Source: Patiria miniata
Lineage: Eukaryota > Echinodermata > Asteroidea > Valvatida > Asterinidae
NCBI RefSeq assembly: GCF_015706575.1
Contig: NW_024037074.1
Span: 29,067,334 to 29,131,333 of the forward strand
Direction of reading: 5' to 3'
Length of the DNA: 64,000 nucleotides
Shown: positions 21,877-34,331 of the stretch, one piece after another
Layout of the letters: every line of letters starts with the position of its first letter
Position numbering within the stretch: position 1 is the stretch's first letter
The notes under the pieces: generated by a model
What the model was told of the DNA's origin: nothing
The model's input: only the letters and a program-made list of their open reading frames with translations
Database searches by the model: none
Position numbers and translations under genes: made by a program

Positions 21877-24800
21877 GTGAGTGTTTGAAACAATCTTTTA
21901 CGATAATTCTTCCAACTTTGGGATTGATAATATTTGATATATGACATTGCAAAAATGTGCTTATAGCCAAAACGGCGAGATATAACTATTTCCGACCATG
22001 ATGATCCCGTTTCCATACGGTAATTCGATAACATATCGATATTGGTGCTTGAATAATAACCAGGTATTGTGTTGTATATCCAAGACTATATAGCTGAATT
22101 AGCTCTTAGTCTGAACAGTTCATGCGGATTATGACCAACATTTTGTGAGGCCAAAGTTTCAGGCAATTAAAGCTTAAGAGCAAATAATCAGGGTTTTTTA
22201 ATATTTCGTTTGTCCGGAATAAGGAATTCCTGTCTGATAATATTTCCGCTGCAACTTCCATCGTGCACTCTCCACACACAGTTATTGTCTAAATACTGAC
22301 TGCCTAGTTCTTGAAAACTTACTTCTTGAAAACTTAATTCTTTTCGCTACAGATAGCATACTATAAATTCATGGACATGTTATAGTTTTTATTGCCATTT
22401 AGGTTCGCCATTTTTTAAATCAAATCTGGCTGCAGGATTTTCAAGAGTTTATTAAATGAAGTCATTGAAAATCACGCACTAACACAATATTTGAGAAGAA
22501 AGATTAAACTCTTGTTTGTTAAAAGAACTTGACCCATAATTTCAGTATGACCATTCACCCACTTTATTTTCATGCTAGTTTTCCCTGTTTATTGTATCAA
22601 ACATAAAATCCCGATGCAATGCGCTCACCTTTTTTCCGGTAAAAACTCTAACTAATTCAGGATAAAAGGTTATGCGGAAGTTGGCCACGGAAGAACGTAT
22701 AAAGGAAATCGGGACATCTCAAACACCCTGTCATATGTTGTGTTATTTAAAATTGGGCTAATCGTAATACCTTTTGCGCGTTGTTTTTAAACTGTGTCAT
22801 TTCAATAGTTCACAGTGCGCCATTCCGGTTTGATCACTATACACGTACAGGCTTAAGCATTACTTTGAAGTATTGCGTTATAAAAGTGTCACTGGGCAGA
22901 ATAGACTAGAGGGCGCACATACGAACGGACCGGACCATGATCACACTTTATTCAAGTTCAAATTGCTTTTTGTAGCTGGATTCATTTCTATAGGAATCAT
23001 TTAATGTGTGTACGAATTATTCCGGCCGTCTGTTCTGCTGTCCGATTTCAACGTTTGAAGCACCAGCTTTCAGATGATGTCAGCCATGTTTGCATGCAGG
23101 GTTCCACTGAGAATGTCACGTAGATTTTCTGTTAAATATCTTTTTGAAAAAAGCAATATTTTCAGTGTTTAAGGTTTCCAATAATGGAACAGATTTTCTT
23201 AAACCTTAACGATTTTCCTAGACACATTCGTGGTTGACAAACAGATGGTGGCTGATGCTAATAGCCAAACAGGTGCGCTGATTTCCCACCACCGCGGAAA
23301 TAATAATTCTTCTAAATACTGTAGCTTACCTGCGGTGGTCCACCTGTAATATATTATCGCCACTATACTTCCGTGGTACGAGATCGGTTGCCCATATTAA
23401 TTCAGAAAGTAACTCAATTGCTCACTTTTTATAAATTGGTATTTTTCCGCCAGCAATCTACACACGTGTCGGAGGATTTCTTCCTGATAAAATTCAAGAA
23501 TTTTACATCAAAGCGAGTGGTTTATATTTTACATTTTCTCGCAATTAAGCATCAGAATAGCATGGAAAACTGTGTTTGTTGATGCATTTAAAACATTTTG
23601 GTCAACATTATAAACATAACACGTCATTCGATTAAAAATTAAGGTGCGAGAGTGATATTTAAAGCAGTTAGGGATCCCCCTCCACTACGCCCACCATCGA
23701 ACTGCGACAATTTGGCCAAACTTTGCTTAGAAACCCTGTTTGAACTTTAGCATAAAGAGTATTTAAGTAGTAGTAGGCATCCGTCCGTCAATACTGAAGA
23801 TGGACTGCGCCCGGGGGTTGTCGTCTTTTTTGCAGCGGCAGCTGTGGCTGAGTAGTCCAATTCTTGCATGACAGTTTCTGGCGCAGTTAGCGCAGACGAA
23901 GGGAGAGGAGGCTGACACAGGGGTTGGGGGTGCTACTCGAAATTCCTTCCTCTGCCTTTTCTCCTGCAGCAAGGAGGTGCGCCTCTCCTCAGCGCGGTGG
24001 ACCCCTGCGGTAACTGTCTGCCTCCAAGCACTGCGATCCTGGGCAGCTTCCTCCCAATTGTTGGGGTCTATGCCAGTCTGCCTCATGTCACGTTTACACA
24101 CGTCCTTGAAGCGTAGGCTCGGACGACCAATTGGCCTGGAGCCTGACGAAAGCTCGCCATTTAGGATGGCCCTTGGAAGACAACTGGAGTCCATCCTGTG
24201 GACGTGACCGAACCATCTGAGGCTAGGCGGCGCTGGCTCAACATTACGAACATGCTGGTGGAGTGGGCACGTTCCAGGACTTCTGTGTTGGGGACTTTCT
24301 CCTGCCATGTGATGCGGCGTCCTGCCATGTGATGCGGCGTAGGCAGTGAAGGTGGAAGCTGTTTAGCAGTTTTTTTTTCTCGTCTGGTGTAGGTGGTCCA
24401 AGCCTCACTGCTGTATAGCAGAGTGCTGATGACGCATGCTTGGTAGACCTGGAGTTTTGTGCACACAGTTAGGTTCTTGTTAGACCACACTCACTGCCGG
24501 CCTGGCCATCACTGCGGCGGCCCTGGCAAGACGGTTGCTCAGTTCTGCGTCAAAGTGACAGGTTGTTGGAGGTGCGTGAAGGTGCTCACACAGTCTAGAT
24601 TCTTGTTGTCAAAAGAGATGGACGGTGAGGTTTTGACTTCATGGCCCATGACATGGGTCTTCTTAATGCTGATGGTGAGAGCGAACTCCTTGCGAACTAA
24701 CTGCTGGAGCTCTGTCTCTGTGTGGGATATATGCTAGATCTGAATCATCTGCCATTACCATTTCCCTCAGGAGTACACTTGTCACTTTCGTCTTGGACCT

Positions 24801-25668
24801 CAGGCGGGAAAGGTCGAGGAGGGTAGACGCGCTTGGCCAGAAGCTGGAACCTGATTAGAGCATTGCGTGTAAAGACCTTCCCCACAGTGCTGAGCAGAGA
24901 CATGCCACTGTAGTTGTTACAGTCGCTGCGGTCGCCCTTGTTCTTGTACAGCGTGACGATTTTGGCGTCACGCATGTCCTGGGGACGGCTCCTTCATTCC
25001 AGTAAAGGCAGAGGAGGTCGTAAAGATATGGCAAAAGCTTTGGTTTCCCAAGTTGGATGATGTCAGGTGTTATCCCATCAGCACCTGGGGCCTTGCCGCA
25101 AGCGAGTCTGTCAATGACTATGCTGAGCTCCTCTTGCGTAGGGTCCTTGTCAAGCTCCTCCATCATAGGCAGGCTTGCGATGCCATTCAGAGCCTCCTCT
25201 GACATTGTGTTTTCTGTGGCATATAACTCCATATAGTGCTCAGGCCACCTTTCCATCTGTTTGCTGCTGTTGGTGATGACTTCACCGGACTTGGATTTGA
25301 GAGGCTCCGGTTTTTTTTTTATGGAGGGACCTGTGGCTTGCTTGATCAACTCATACATGCTTCTGATGTCACCTATGTCGGACGCGGCTTGTATGCTGGA
25401 GGAGAGTTTGAGCCAGTTGTTGATTGCGCAGCGTCGTGCTGTTGCTGAGCCTTGCCCCTGGCTTTTCTAAGAGCCTCAAGGTTCCTCGTCAATGGATTAT
25501 CTTTGTACTTGAGGAATGCGGTGCGCTTGGCCTAGATAACTGGCTCGTATAACTTGTCTTTTGTCTCTGGGGGAGAGCAGAGAGTTGGGCGTAAATGCTC
25601 AGCAGATTGGCTGGTCCACTGCTGGTGGATATACAGATGGCAAAGATGCGTTCGGAGCCTCCTGTCGG

Positions 25669-26405
25669 CAGGCGCGGTTCTACGGGGGCTGGGGGGGGGG
25701 GGGCTGTAGCCCCCCCCCCGAAAAAAAAAATTGTCTAGCCCCCCCCCCCCCAAAATAAAATCCGTAAAAAAAAAATTGCATTAGCATAAAGAAGGATTGT
25801 GATGTACATGCGAACGGTCTCCCCCTTAAGAAGAAATAGCCGTGACAAGGGTGCATTAGTTAATGTAGTGTGAATGAATTTTGGATTTTATTGGCGCTCC
25901 CCATTGAAAATATGGCATGAACCCAAGGGCGGATCCAGGGGAGGGGGGGCAAAGGGGGCCATGCCCCCCCCCCAAAAAAAAAAACGAAACCATTTTTTTT
26001 TTTTTTATGTGACATCGCAATAAAGGCAGGCAATGAGTACACCACAGTCTTTTCCTCCAAAAAACATTGGTTAAAGTGGTCACAAATTGCCTCAGATCGC
26101 ACCACAGAGCATCTAGAATCCAAAAAATTCGGGGCCCTTAAGCGGGCCCCGAACCCCACGCCGTATTTTTTTGACCCACTTTTTTGGGGGACCAAACAAT
26201 TTTTTTTGGCCCATCAAAATTGTGTTCTGGATCCGCCCTTGCATGAACCCCCCCCCCCCCTCTCCCCACCTATTGATTTTCGGAGGCCTAAGTGTCTGGA
26301 GGAAATAACCGGTCAACATTTCAGCACGCTTCCCTGAAAAAAATGTGGATCCACCGTGCTAGCCCCCCCCCCCCAAAAAAAATATTGGTTCTAGAACCGC
26401 GCCTG
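25669..26405. mobile_element. hAT-like MITE inserted in the LINE
   Basis: The ends CAGGCGCGGTTCTA and TAGAACCGCGCCTG are inverted and flanked by the 8-bp duplication CCTGTCGG (25661-25668 and 26406-26413). Across it, the LINE endonuclease reading resumes. Eight-bp duplications and CA...TG ends fit the hAT superfamily. The interior has long G and C runs, no transposase, and a second MITE. Confidence 0.85.
25924..26241. mobile_element. hAT-like MITE nested in the previous MITE
   Basis: The ends CAAGGGCGGATCCAG and CTGGATCCGCCCTTG are perfect inverted repeats flanked by CATGAACC (25916-25923 and 26242-26249). The insertion order is therefore LINE, then outer MITE, then this one. Its ends match the decayed small MITEs in introns A, C and D. 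Confidence 0.85.
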
Positions 26406-27327
26406 CCTGTCGGTGGTACAGTTGTAGCGATCAGGGTGTTTTTCACTGAAAAGCCAACGCCGTGTTCTCGGGTCTCTTCTGCGCTCTTGCCATGTCAGAA
26501 CAAAGTGTAATTTTTCTCCTTAAGGGAAGCCCAGTCAGCAAACCGTGTCTCTTAATTTAAATTGCTCAATAAATTGTTAACTTCTGATATGCACGTTTCA
26601 TGTTTCCTTCCCTGACATTATATATTTTCTTTGTACGTTCCTTTATACAATTGTATCAAAACCTTATGTCATTTTATACTTTGTTTTAACACTGCCACAT
26701 ACTATCTTCAAGGGCAGATCCAGAGAGTTTATTGCCGGGGGCGAAGTTACCTAAATACCTAAATTGCCTACTTTTTTAGGCGTAAAGTGAAGATGTCCTT
26801 AAATATTTTGATCATTCGCTAAATTCAACTGGGTTTGAAAATGCTTGCGCGTTTATATTCGAATTTGAAGGAAAGTGTTCGAATATTGAACGGGCAAGTT
26901 GTGCAATTGGACTGGAAAAAAACTATTGGAATGAAGAATTTGCTGTTTTAAAAACTCACATTATGCTTTCAAAAACTCTTCAATGGCTTGATAGTGCCTA
27001 AAAATGCATTTGGGGGAGGAAGGAATTTTAATAATTTTAATGAATGTGTTTTAATAAATTGAACGGTGATTTCAGGCAGCATTTAAGTCCCGAGAAATTT
27101 CACATTGCCACATTAAAACGTTGTTTTTCTAAAGGTGTTCGGCCAGGAAAATCTGGTCAAATAATAATTTGTCCATTATTTACAAGTGTGTAATTGTTCC
27201 TGTTTTCGAATGATGATTTATAAAAAAAGAAAAAAAAAACTCACAGTATAATCAAACCAATAATAACATTATTTCATTCCTTACTCAAGTATGAACGTTA
27301 CCGGTTTTCTTTGTTCATTTTTTTCAG

Positions 27328-27400
27328 CCTACACTGAACTCCTTGCGATCTCTTCTTGGATCTGATCTGTAAGTCTTCAAGAGTAAAACCATCGAGGTCG
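27328..27400 (+). other. Candidate non-coding exon 2 of gene B
   Basis: Acceptor TTTTTTTCAG, 73 nt without ATG, then GGTCG and donor GTGTGAT. It continues the exon 1 upstream ORF as (A)YTELLAISSWI and then TGA. Confidence 0.35.
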
Positions 27401-27733
27401 GTGTGATGATGTTTAATTGATTCTATCATGACCGTGGAAAGGGCGTGCCGTCCCCCCCAAAAAAAAAAAAAAAATAATGTAATTCCTTTCCAAACTTTAA
27501 TCGGCTGGAAAAACAATAATACTAACAAGTGTGGATTGCCCGTAGTTGCCATGGCAACAGATTTAAAAAGAACCCATCTTTTCATTTACATGTTATCCCC
27601 TTGCTCTCCGATAGGCCACTGCCGACACATTCTCTGAATAAAGATTCCTCCAAATTATGTCTCGTATACAAATTCTTCATTTTTTGTAGCGATTTTGTTT
27701 TTAATTTTAGGCCCTGTATTGTTTTCCTTTCAG

Positions 27734-28561
27734 ATGAAGATCTGCGTGGCCACCATTCTGTCAATCGCCCTCCTTCTGGGTAACTCTGTCAAGCTCCGAG
27801 CTTCCGTTACTGGGCCGGTTCCCTCGGACGGTGATGGTCCTGCGTCTCAGGTGTGTCAGCAGTGCTGCCAGGGACCTGCTTCAATACCCGGCATACCAGG
27901 TCTGCCTGGACCAGTAGGACCGATTGGGCCGTACGGTCAGCCGGGGTCAAAGGGCGATGAAGGTCAGCAAGGTGAGATTGGCCCTATTGGACCTATGGGT
28001 GAGCGAGGAGCACCTGGGAACACTGGGTCTAAAGGTGATGATGGGATTGGTCTGCCTGGCAAGATAGGTCCGAGAGGGCTACCTGGTTTTGTTGGAGGAA
28101 CTGGGGAAACTGGTGTCAAAGGTCAGAAGGGTGAGCCAGGGGAGACACCAGACGACTCCAACAGGCGGGTGGCATTCTCCGTGGTGAGGACGAGCGACTC
28201 GGATGTATCTACAAGTTCCGACACCCCATTGCCCTTCCAGCAGACCGAGACGCTTCTGCCGGGTACCAGCTTCGATCTCGAGACCGGCACGTTCACATGT
28301 GGTGTGCCGGGCACCTACGTATTTGCGTTTTCTGTTCTTAAGTATAGCAACAGCGGTGGTCTTCACATCCATCTTGTTAAAAACGACTACAAGGTGATCA
28401 CTACCTATGGTGAATCAAATCAACGTGGTCAGCTGTCTGGTAGCGCGGTGATGGTCCTGCAGCGAGGAGAAACGGTGTATCTTACCATGTACGGTAGGGC
28501 GCATAGTGACTCCACCTATCACTTAACCTCATTCAGTGGCTTCCTCCTTTTCTCCGAATAA
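27734..28561 (+). CDS. Secreted collagen-like C1q-domain protein, gene B
   Basis: The product is 275 residues. Signal peptide and CxxCC cluster (41-45) are identical to gene A. The collagen stem has 17 triplets, Gly-Ile, then 11 triplets; it lacks one triplet (GHK in A) and that accounts for the length. The C1q domain (about 145-275) ends TSFSGFLLFSE. The loop before the C terminus has no glycosylation sequon, and the RGD found in A, C and D (QRGDTVYV) is RGE here. The start is set by the acceptor TTTCCTTTCAG directly before the ATG; an upstream in-frame Met at 27695 is intronic. Exon 1 is at 21800-21876, about 5.9 kb upstream. Its 3' flank is like that of gene A, so A and B are probably the closer pair. 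No defect is seen. Confidence 0.93.
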   Translation: MKICVATILSIALLLGNSVKLRASVTGPVPSDGDGPASQVCQQCCQGPASIPGIPGLPGPVGPIGPYGQPGSKGDEGQQGEIGPIGPMGERGAPGNTGSKGDDGIGLPGKIGPRGLPGFVGGTGETGVKGQKGEPGETPDDSNRRVAFSVVRTSDSDVSTSSDTPLPFQQTETLLPGTSFDLETGTFTCGVPGTYVFAFSVLKYSNSGGLHIHLVKNDYKVITTYGESNQRGQLSGSAVMVLQRGETVYLTMYGRAHSDSTYHLTSFSGFLLFSE

Positions 28562-28582
28562 ATGTATAATTAAATCAATAAA
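28557..28582 (+). terminator. Polyadenylation signals of gene B
   Basis: AATAAA at 28577-28582 follows the stop by 16 nt, and another AATAAA at 28557-28562 overlaps the stop codon, as in gene A. Confidence 0.55.
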
Positions 28583-30844
28583 ATCAAATCACAACGCATA
28601 AATATACAGGCGCAGTGCTGCATTGTTTTGGTTTCGCTTTCCATATTGCCAAAACAGTATTAACCAATGAATTAAAAGAAAAATGTTCAATGTCATAATG
28701 ATAAGAAAGATAATTGATTCTTAATACAAAGCATTTTACAGTATTGTTTAGTATCAAAACTGCTTAAAAACAGTTAATTAAAAAGAAGTTAAATATATGA
28801 CTTTTGAAAAAGAAGGTTTTAGCTGCGTTTGAAAAACACTTCAAATTCATTATTTCTTTGCTCAAATAACGTGGAAATCTGCACGTTCACTATATGCCTT
28901 GCCAGGCTTTGGACGAACTTTAGGAAGGTTAAACTGAACCCCATCACAGTTTTTAGTGCGAATATTAAACGCAAGAACTGATATTTACTCTGTGAAGTAC
29001 CGTAGAGCTGCCTCACCATGGCGGATAAGTTTGAAAAGTACCGAAGAATCTTGAATTCAACCCGCACCGTAACCGAGAGCCAACGTAGTTCCTGAAGTAC
29101 GGGCGTATGACCCTTCCTTCTGCATATACGTTGTTATTTCTTAAACTGGTAATCGTATGACAAAAAACATAAACCGTTACAATAGTCTGTCTGGCAAGTA
29201 ACAAATGCATGTATTTAAAAAAAAAAAAATTTTTTTTCATTTGCATTTATCATACCTTATACAGCCAGAGATTAAATGAAGTCTGGTGATATATTTATTT
29301 GACCTCGAAAACTTTTTTTCTTGAACAAAACAAGAGTTTCAATTGCGCCACAGTGAACCAAGATCTCTTAACTTTTGTTAAACACTTTATTTTGTATCCC
29401 ATGTTATACATTTATCATTGAGTTTTTGTTCATGTTAAAAGTTGAGTTTTAGAGCTTTCACTATGATGAAATTGTTTACGATTTAATGTAGTTTGAGTTG
29501 ATATTGTGACACTATATCAGCAGATTACGCAATTATGATTCTATAGTATTTATTTGATTCTAAGAAACCTTTTTTCCAAGTATACATTTGAGGATATGCT
29601 CTGTTTAACAGCTTAACTAATTTAAGCACAGAAATTAATCATATAACATGTAATCAGTATCGAATATAAATACTCAAAAAGTGTATTTTGAACATTACTG
29701 TAATTGAACATTTAGCTTTTAACAATGTGGAAAACCTTGTCCCACTCGTAATACATTCCATCGAATTGCTCTCAGGAAAGTAAAATTACAGAGAAATTTG
29801 GACCATTTACTGAAGACAGTCAATAAAATCGTTTGTCGTTGAAATGAACGAGCAAATCCCAGTCTGAATCTTACGAACACAATTTCTTATTAAATACTTA
29901 AACCTGTGATTATAGTTAACAATTTTAATCCCTCTAATATTACAAATTATTGCAAACAGAGTCAGTTAATTACCTGTATTTTTGTCCATTTTTGTTTGTT
30001 TTGACTTCTAGATTTGGGGATCGTGTTAATGAAAGGCCGGGTTAACATTGGTTGAGGATGGATGGGGTGGAGGATGAATGATTAGTGGTGTCGAGGGGGT
30101 TAGGGATTGAAGATGAGGGGCGGGGGAGCAAAATATGATGCCGATTGTTACTTATCTTTCAACGAATGTCACTAAGACGATGGTGTAGTCTACTTATGCC
30201 ATTTACCCCACGGATTCTTAAAATGCTAAAACATTTAGACAGAACAAAATGAGAAATGCAAAATGCTGGATGTCAGGCCCATGAATCTTTGCCCTCCTCC
30301 CTCCTCCCCAACACAACCGGAAGCCCACCGACAGTGTTGTTCTGCATCCGCCTGTGATGGGCAGGGTGTTCAGGTTGGCTTGGGTTTGAAGGGTGATAGA
30401 GATAAGGTGGTTGCGTTTAGCAGATTAATGGGAGATGGGTGAGAATAAGAGTGAGAGCATTGGTAAGAGAGGCTGAATAGGGTGAAAGCTGTATGATTTC
30501 CTCATACGCTCATCTTACAAACGCCGGGTATGTTAGGGCCAGGGTCATCGCAACGTGCATGGGGGAGGTGGGTGTGTGCAGGGGCGGATTCAGGAATTTT
30601 CGCAGGAGGGAGGGGTGTACCGGCAAAACAAATCTGACATGCAGACAGTTTTTTTTTAATATTTGTTGGCAGATTTATTTCAGTAAAAATAGCTTTGCTG
30701 TACGTTCCCATCGTGTTAAACCATGGCCCCGGGTGCGAATTTTCTTTTCTTAAACTACATCCATATACATGGTTGCTTAGCGCCCCGTACGATACTTTTA
30801 TGATACATACGCAGGTATATAATTATATTTTTCCCCACATTTTG
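28583..30844. repeat. 3' flanking block of gene B
   Basis: It is a close copy of 4532-6253 behind gene A, followed by a stretch (30280-30780) resembling 46610-46760 and 16400-16700. A half MITE-like word GGGGCGGATTCAGG is near 30580. No gene is recognised. Confidence 0.6.
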
Positions 30845-30930
30845 GCGAGCAGTGCGATACCTCAGTCGATAGGGTTGTGATTTTGCATTGCGAGGTTGTA
30901 GGTTCGATTCACCGTTGTTTGTCTCCGATT
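30845..30930 (+). mobile_element. tRNA-derived SINE head, second copy
   Basis: Sister of 6254-6340, with a box A-like TACCTCAGTCG and box B GGTTCGATTC. It is in the same context and was therefore duplicated with the spacer. Confidence 0.5.
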
Positions 30931-31754
30931 TGTTTTTCTTTTCTAACTTTAGGCTTCAGAGGATATTTTGTTAAAGGGAAATGTATTATGTTCGAATTCA
31001 TTTCTTTTTTTCTAATTTATATTTTCTGCTCACGTTTTAGAAAATTAAATTCCAAAACGCCATAGCGTACATCCATTATGCGGATGACGTCTGGGAGAGA
31101 AAAAAAAATCGCGCCCATGCAGGATGGTAAAGGGTGTACACCGGTAAATAGGCCTAAACCCATCCACCAAGTGCATGAAAGAAAGTTAAACCCTCAAAAT
31201 ATTCTCTATGGGTCATTCCCTGTCAGACGAACGCACTTTGTTACCTCATGTCTTCCGATTTTGATAAAAAAAATGCTGTGCTTGTAGTCCTGATTAGCAA
31301 TGAATGCACACCATTTTTTTAGCCCGATCCGACCTACTATGAGGTCAGGGCTGAAATCATTAAAAAACGGACATTTTTAGAGTAAAATACCACCCTTTTG
31401 GAAGAAATATTTCAAAATCATGTCAACTTTTATCGAATATATGCGAATTTGGTATCAAAATAATAAGAATTGCATGCTCAAATCAGTTCTTTTGTCAAAA
31501 ATAGATTTTGTGAAAAGTAGATCACGTGACCTTTAACATGTTTTTGTGACCTTTGACCCAATTTATGTACTAATTAATCATTCCGAAAATCAAAGAAATT
31601 AAAATGACTCTATAGAACATGTCTTCTTCTATCAGAATCTACTCAAAATCAATTGGGGTCTTCAAAATTAACAACTTTATGACTATTGTTGTACAGTTGG
31701 TAGGATACAAAATAAAGACTTTACATTAAAAATCCACCCACACAACTCTCTATT
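30931..31754. other. Spacer; unidentified 0.5 kb insert-like segment
   Basis: Up to about 31205 it matches 6341-6660. From 31206 (GGGTCATTCCCTGTCAGA) to about 31740 the sequence is unlike the other spacers. That start resembles ends of some DNA transposons, but no matching inverted end was found. No gene is seen. Confidence 0.35.
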
Positions 31755-31990
31755 CTAAGGCGCCTATTATGACCACGGAGCACTGCCTGAAATCGAAAGA
31801 GTTTGATTTTGCCGGAGGGAGGAAAACCGGAGGGCACGGAGAAAAACCTCGTGGCACAGGAGAGAACCAACGCACAACTCTATACTCACATGTGATCCGC
31901 GGCCAGGATTCGAACCGTCATTTGTGGTCACCTTGGTGACCACCCACAAACCACCCACTCCGCCCAAAATGCTAGTATAATGTAGTCAGG
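31755..31990 (-). mobile_element. tRNA-derived SINE, copy 2
   Basis: Minus-strand SINE with an intact box B (GGTTCGAATCC, read from 31909-31919) and the body words GTTGGTTCTCTCCTGTGCC and GGTTTTCCTCCCTCC. It is a sister of 16045-16330 and 50600-50895. Confidence 0.7.
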
Positions 31991-33914
31991 ACAAATAATG
32001 AAGGAAAACTGAAACGCATTCCCCACGCCTTTCGATTCTGTAAAGGCTATCTTGCCGGGTATCAGGCACTTTCACCTGCCCCTCCCCTCCCCACTCACAG
32101 CCTAATATAACGGAAGCACATCGACAATTTGGTTCTGTATCCGCCGTTGAGGGGCAGGGTGTTCAGGTCGGGTTGGGTCTGAAGATTGTAAGGCGCTTAT
32201 AAGGTGGTCGCGTCCCGCATTGATGGGAATGGGTGTGATGTGGTGGGGCTGGGGTGGCAAAGCCTTGGTGAGAGAGGCTGGATAGGGTGAAAGTTGAACC
32301 CACGTCAGCTTACGGGCAGGTATGCAAGGGGCAGGGTCGTTGCCAAGTGCAGCGGTGAGGTCTGGGTACCCGACTTAGTAAAAATGGTCTGCGCATTAAA
32401 CACGCGGCCAGCTCCTCAGGCCAGACGGCGTAGTACGGACGTCATGTCCTCTTTGCCACTGGTTGTAGCTATCCCAACAACCCCCCCCCCCCCGGTGATT
32501 TTCAAATATCCGATGGCAGATTTATTTCAGTTAAAATGTTAGTGCTGCACGTTCCCATCGTATTCAAACTCATGGTCCCGGCCGGATGTTGAGATAGATA
32601 CGTTGCGTCATTTTTTTTTTAGATACGTTGCGTCACTTTAAACTCAGTGGCGTAACCCGGAGAGCTAGAGAGGGCGTGCCTAACCACTCAGCCTGCCTTG
32701 GATTCGGGGGAGGCGCTTAACTCTTTTGACTGCTTCTTCCAGAAAATGAGGAGTCCTTAAGGTCCTTTTAATAGACCACGCCAATGTGTAATACTTTGCG
32801 GCGTAATATCTCTCGAAAATACTAGGTTTAAAAACGACACACCCTAGATAGGTATAAGAATAGGTACTGTTTGGAATCGTTGGCAGTATTGTTCCGCTAG
32901 AAATCAGGCACACTCAGGGGCACACTTAATGATTATTTTTGACTTTCGGTAGAATATGGGCCACCGTCTTTTCAAATTCTCTCAGTAGGTATTCTTATAG
33001 GCCGGCCTATTTTAGCGGGGAAAACTGTTGGTTGTCATAAGCAGAAAATTGATGAGTGAATTACTAAACACAGTGGCACTCGATAGGTAATACCCAACGA
33101 AAAACAAAAGTCACTACACGACTGTTTATACTGTAAAAATAGATTTACTCTTCCTCTTCCTGTCGACGAAACTATTAATAGAAAGGGGAGCAACAGCACT
33201 CTTGCATTAAATAAGCACCCCTTTCTCTGCCTCAGCATATTGGTTCGGGATCCGCCGTTGGCTGCCCAGGGTGGTAAGGAGGGAGAAGGGATGGTGGGGC
33301 AGGGGATCAATATGGAGATTCGAGCTTGGCTTGGAGATCAGGTTATTGAAGGCTGGCGTTTCCTCAGAAAAGAAGTTTGTTGCACATGGTAGGATCCAAA
33401 CAGTTGGGTAAGTTTGGGATTAGGTTTGATAAGGCGAGGGTCAAGATCAGAATTGGCATAATTATGTGTTTGGTTTTAGGTATAGGTTGGGCTCAATAAG
33501 CGGAGATGGGAGTGCCTCAATAAGCGGGGAGGGGGTTCTTCAGGTGCAAGGTCGATTGCATGCCGAGAAGTTGGCCGGACCGAGCGCGCGTTTGACTAGT
33601 GGATGGGGATAGACATGGTTATAATTAAATTGCCTTTTGGAACGGCTGGGTTCTGCAAAATAAGTATACTTCATCGTAAGAGGGCGGGAACTGTACATGA
33701 ACCTGATATTATGCACACAATATATTGAAGTTCTTATTACTTTTTTCTTTTCAAGCTAAATTATTACGCCTTCGTTTTTCTATCAAAAATGTAGACTGCA
33801 TAACATGAATACAAAATACTAGCCACCAAATGCGTGGTTCCATTAAATAACACGAAGCGCACAACAAACACTGATTGAATCACATATGGCCGGTGTTCGT
33901 CATTATTCTATCCA
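31991..33914. repeat. Spacer and distal promoter-side block of gene C
   Basis: It aligns with 16331-17040 plus 20500-21457 and with 50896-52802. Near 32925 it shows the uninterrupted site of the 3.46 kb element. No gene is seen. Confidence 0.6.
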
Positions 33915-34254
33915 CCAATCATAGTTAGTCACCCAACAAGTCGGTAACCACAAGTGAGTGGTCTGTGATTGACAGGTGCCAATCACAATCGACGCGTTTG
34001 AATGTGTCACTGACATCCCTACGCTCATTCCACCAATCAGATGCGGCTATATCAGTGTCGGTGATACAAGCTTCAGGCTTAACATGTGACAATGCAGTAT
34101 TTACATCATTTCCGTCTTATTAATATGAAGCGAGTCAGTGTTGTGTGATTGACAGCGTGCAGGGGCCAATCTCAAACCGAGCTTGCAAGTTCCTCAGTCA
34201 CTGCTCGGGAAATCGACGTCAATATTTAAGTCACAAGCTGCCGGTTCATTCCTC
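33915..34254 (+). promoter_or_regulatory. Promoter of C1q gene C
   Basis: CCAAT at 33915, 33979, 34033 and 34166; TGATTGACAG at 33966-33975 and 34146-34155; TATTTAAG at 34223-34230; GACGTCA just upstream of the TATA box. Confidence 0.65.
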
Positions 34255-34331
34255 ACAACGACCGCAGCTCATGTTCACGTTCAGACGACATCCCGAGAGA
34301 ACTGTTTGCAAGATCGAACAAGAATTGCACG
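34255..34331 (+). other. Exon 1 (non-coding) of gene C with upstream ORF
   Basis: 77 nt ending in CACG before GTGAGTG. Its ATG at 34271 begins MFTFRRHPERTVCKIEQELH, the same length and frame as in the other copies. Confidence 0.6.

Larger units (their letters stand above)
23763..26515 (-). mobile_element. Broken non-LTR retrotransposon (LINE) fragment
   Basis: On the minus strand, pieces of one LINE ORF2 appear in order. First comes the C-terminal part of an AP-type endonuclease (26406-26513 and 25530-25660, with REHGVGFSVKN, then SERIFAICISTSSGP and YAPTL). Next are the RT fingers (25358 down to 24745, with GKAPGADGITP and NNYSGMSLLS). An ADD catalytic remnant is at 24744-24752, followed by the thumb (ACVISTLLYSSEAWTTY) and the tail (RWFGHVHRMD) with a C-C-H-C finger near 23835. 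The endonuclease N terminus and most of the RT palm are missing, frames shift several times, and a 20-bp tandem duplication sits at 24300-24338. It is dead. Clade not assigned. Confidence 0.85.
21877..27733 (+). other. Intron region between exon 1 and coding exon of gene B
   Basis: The backbone aligns with introns A and D at both ends (about 21985-23640 and 26560-27733). The middle is replaced by a minus-strand LINE fragment with nested MITEs (23763-26515). A CTAGAGGGCGC word is at 22906-22916. Only the left end of the GGATCC-type MITE survives near 26705. No other gene is seen. Confidence 0.6.

Noticed and set aside
24459-24737. Plus-strand frame at 24459-24737 as a gene
   Set aside because: It is the reverse of the LINE reverse-transcriptase region.
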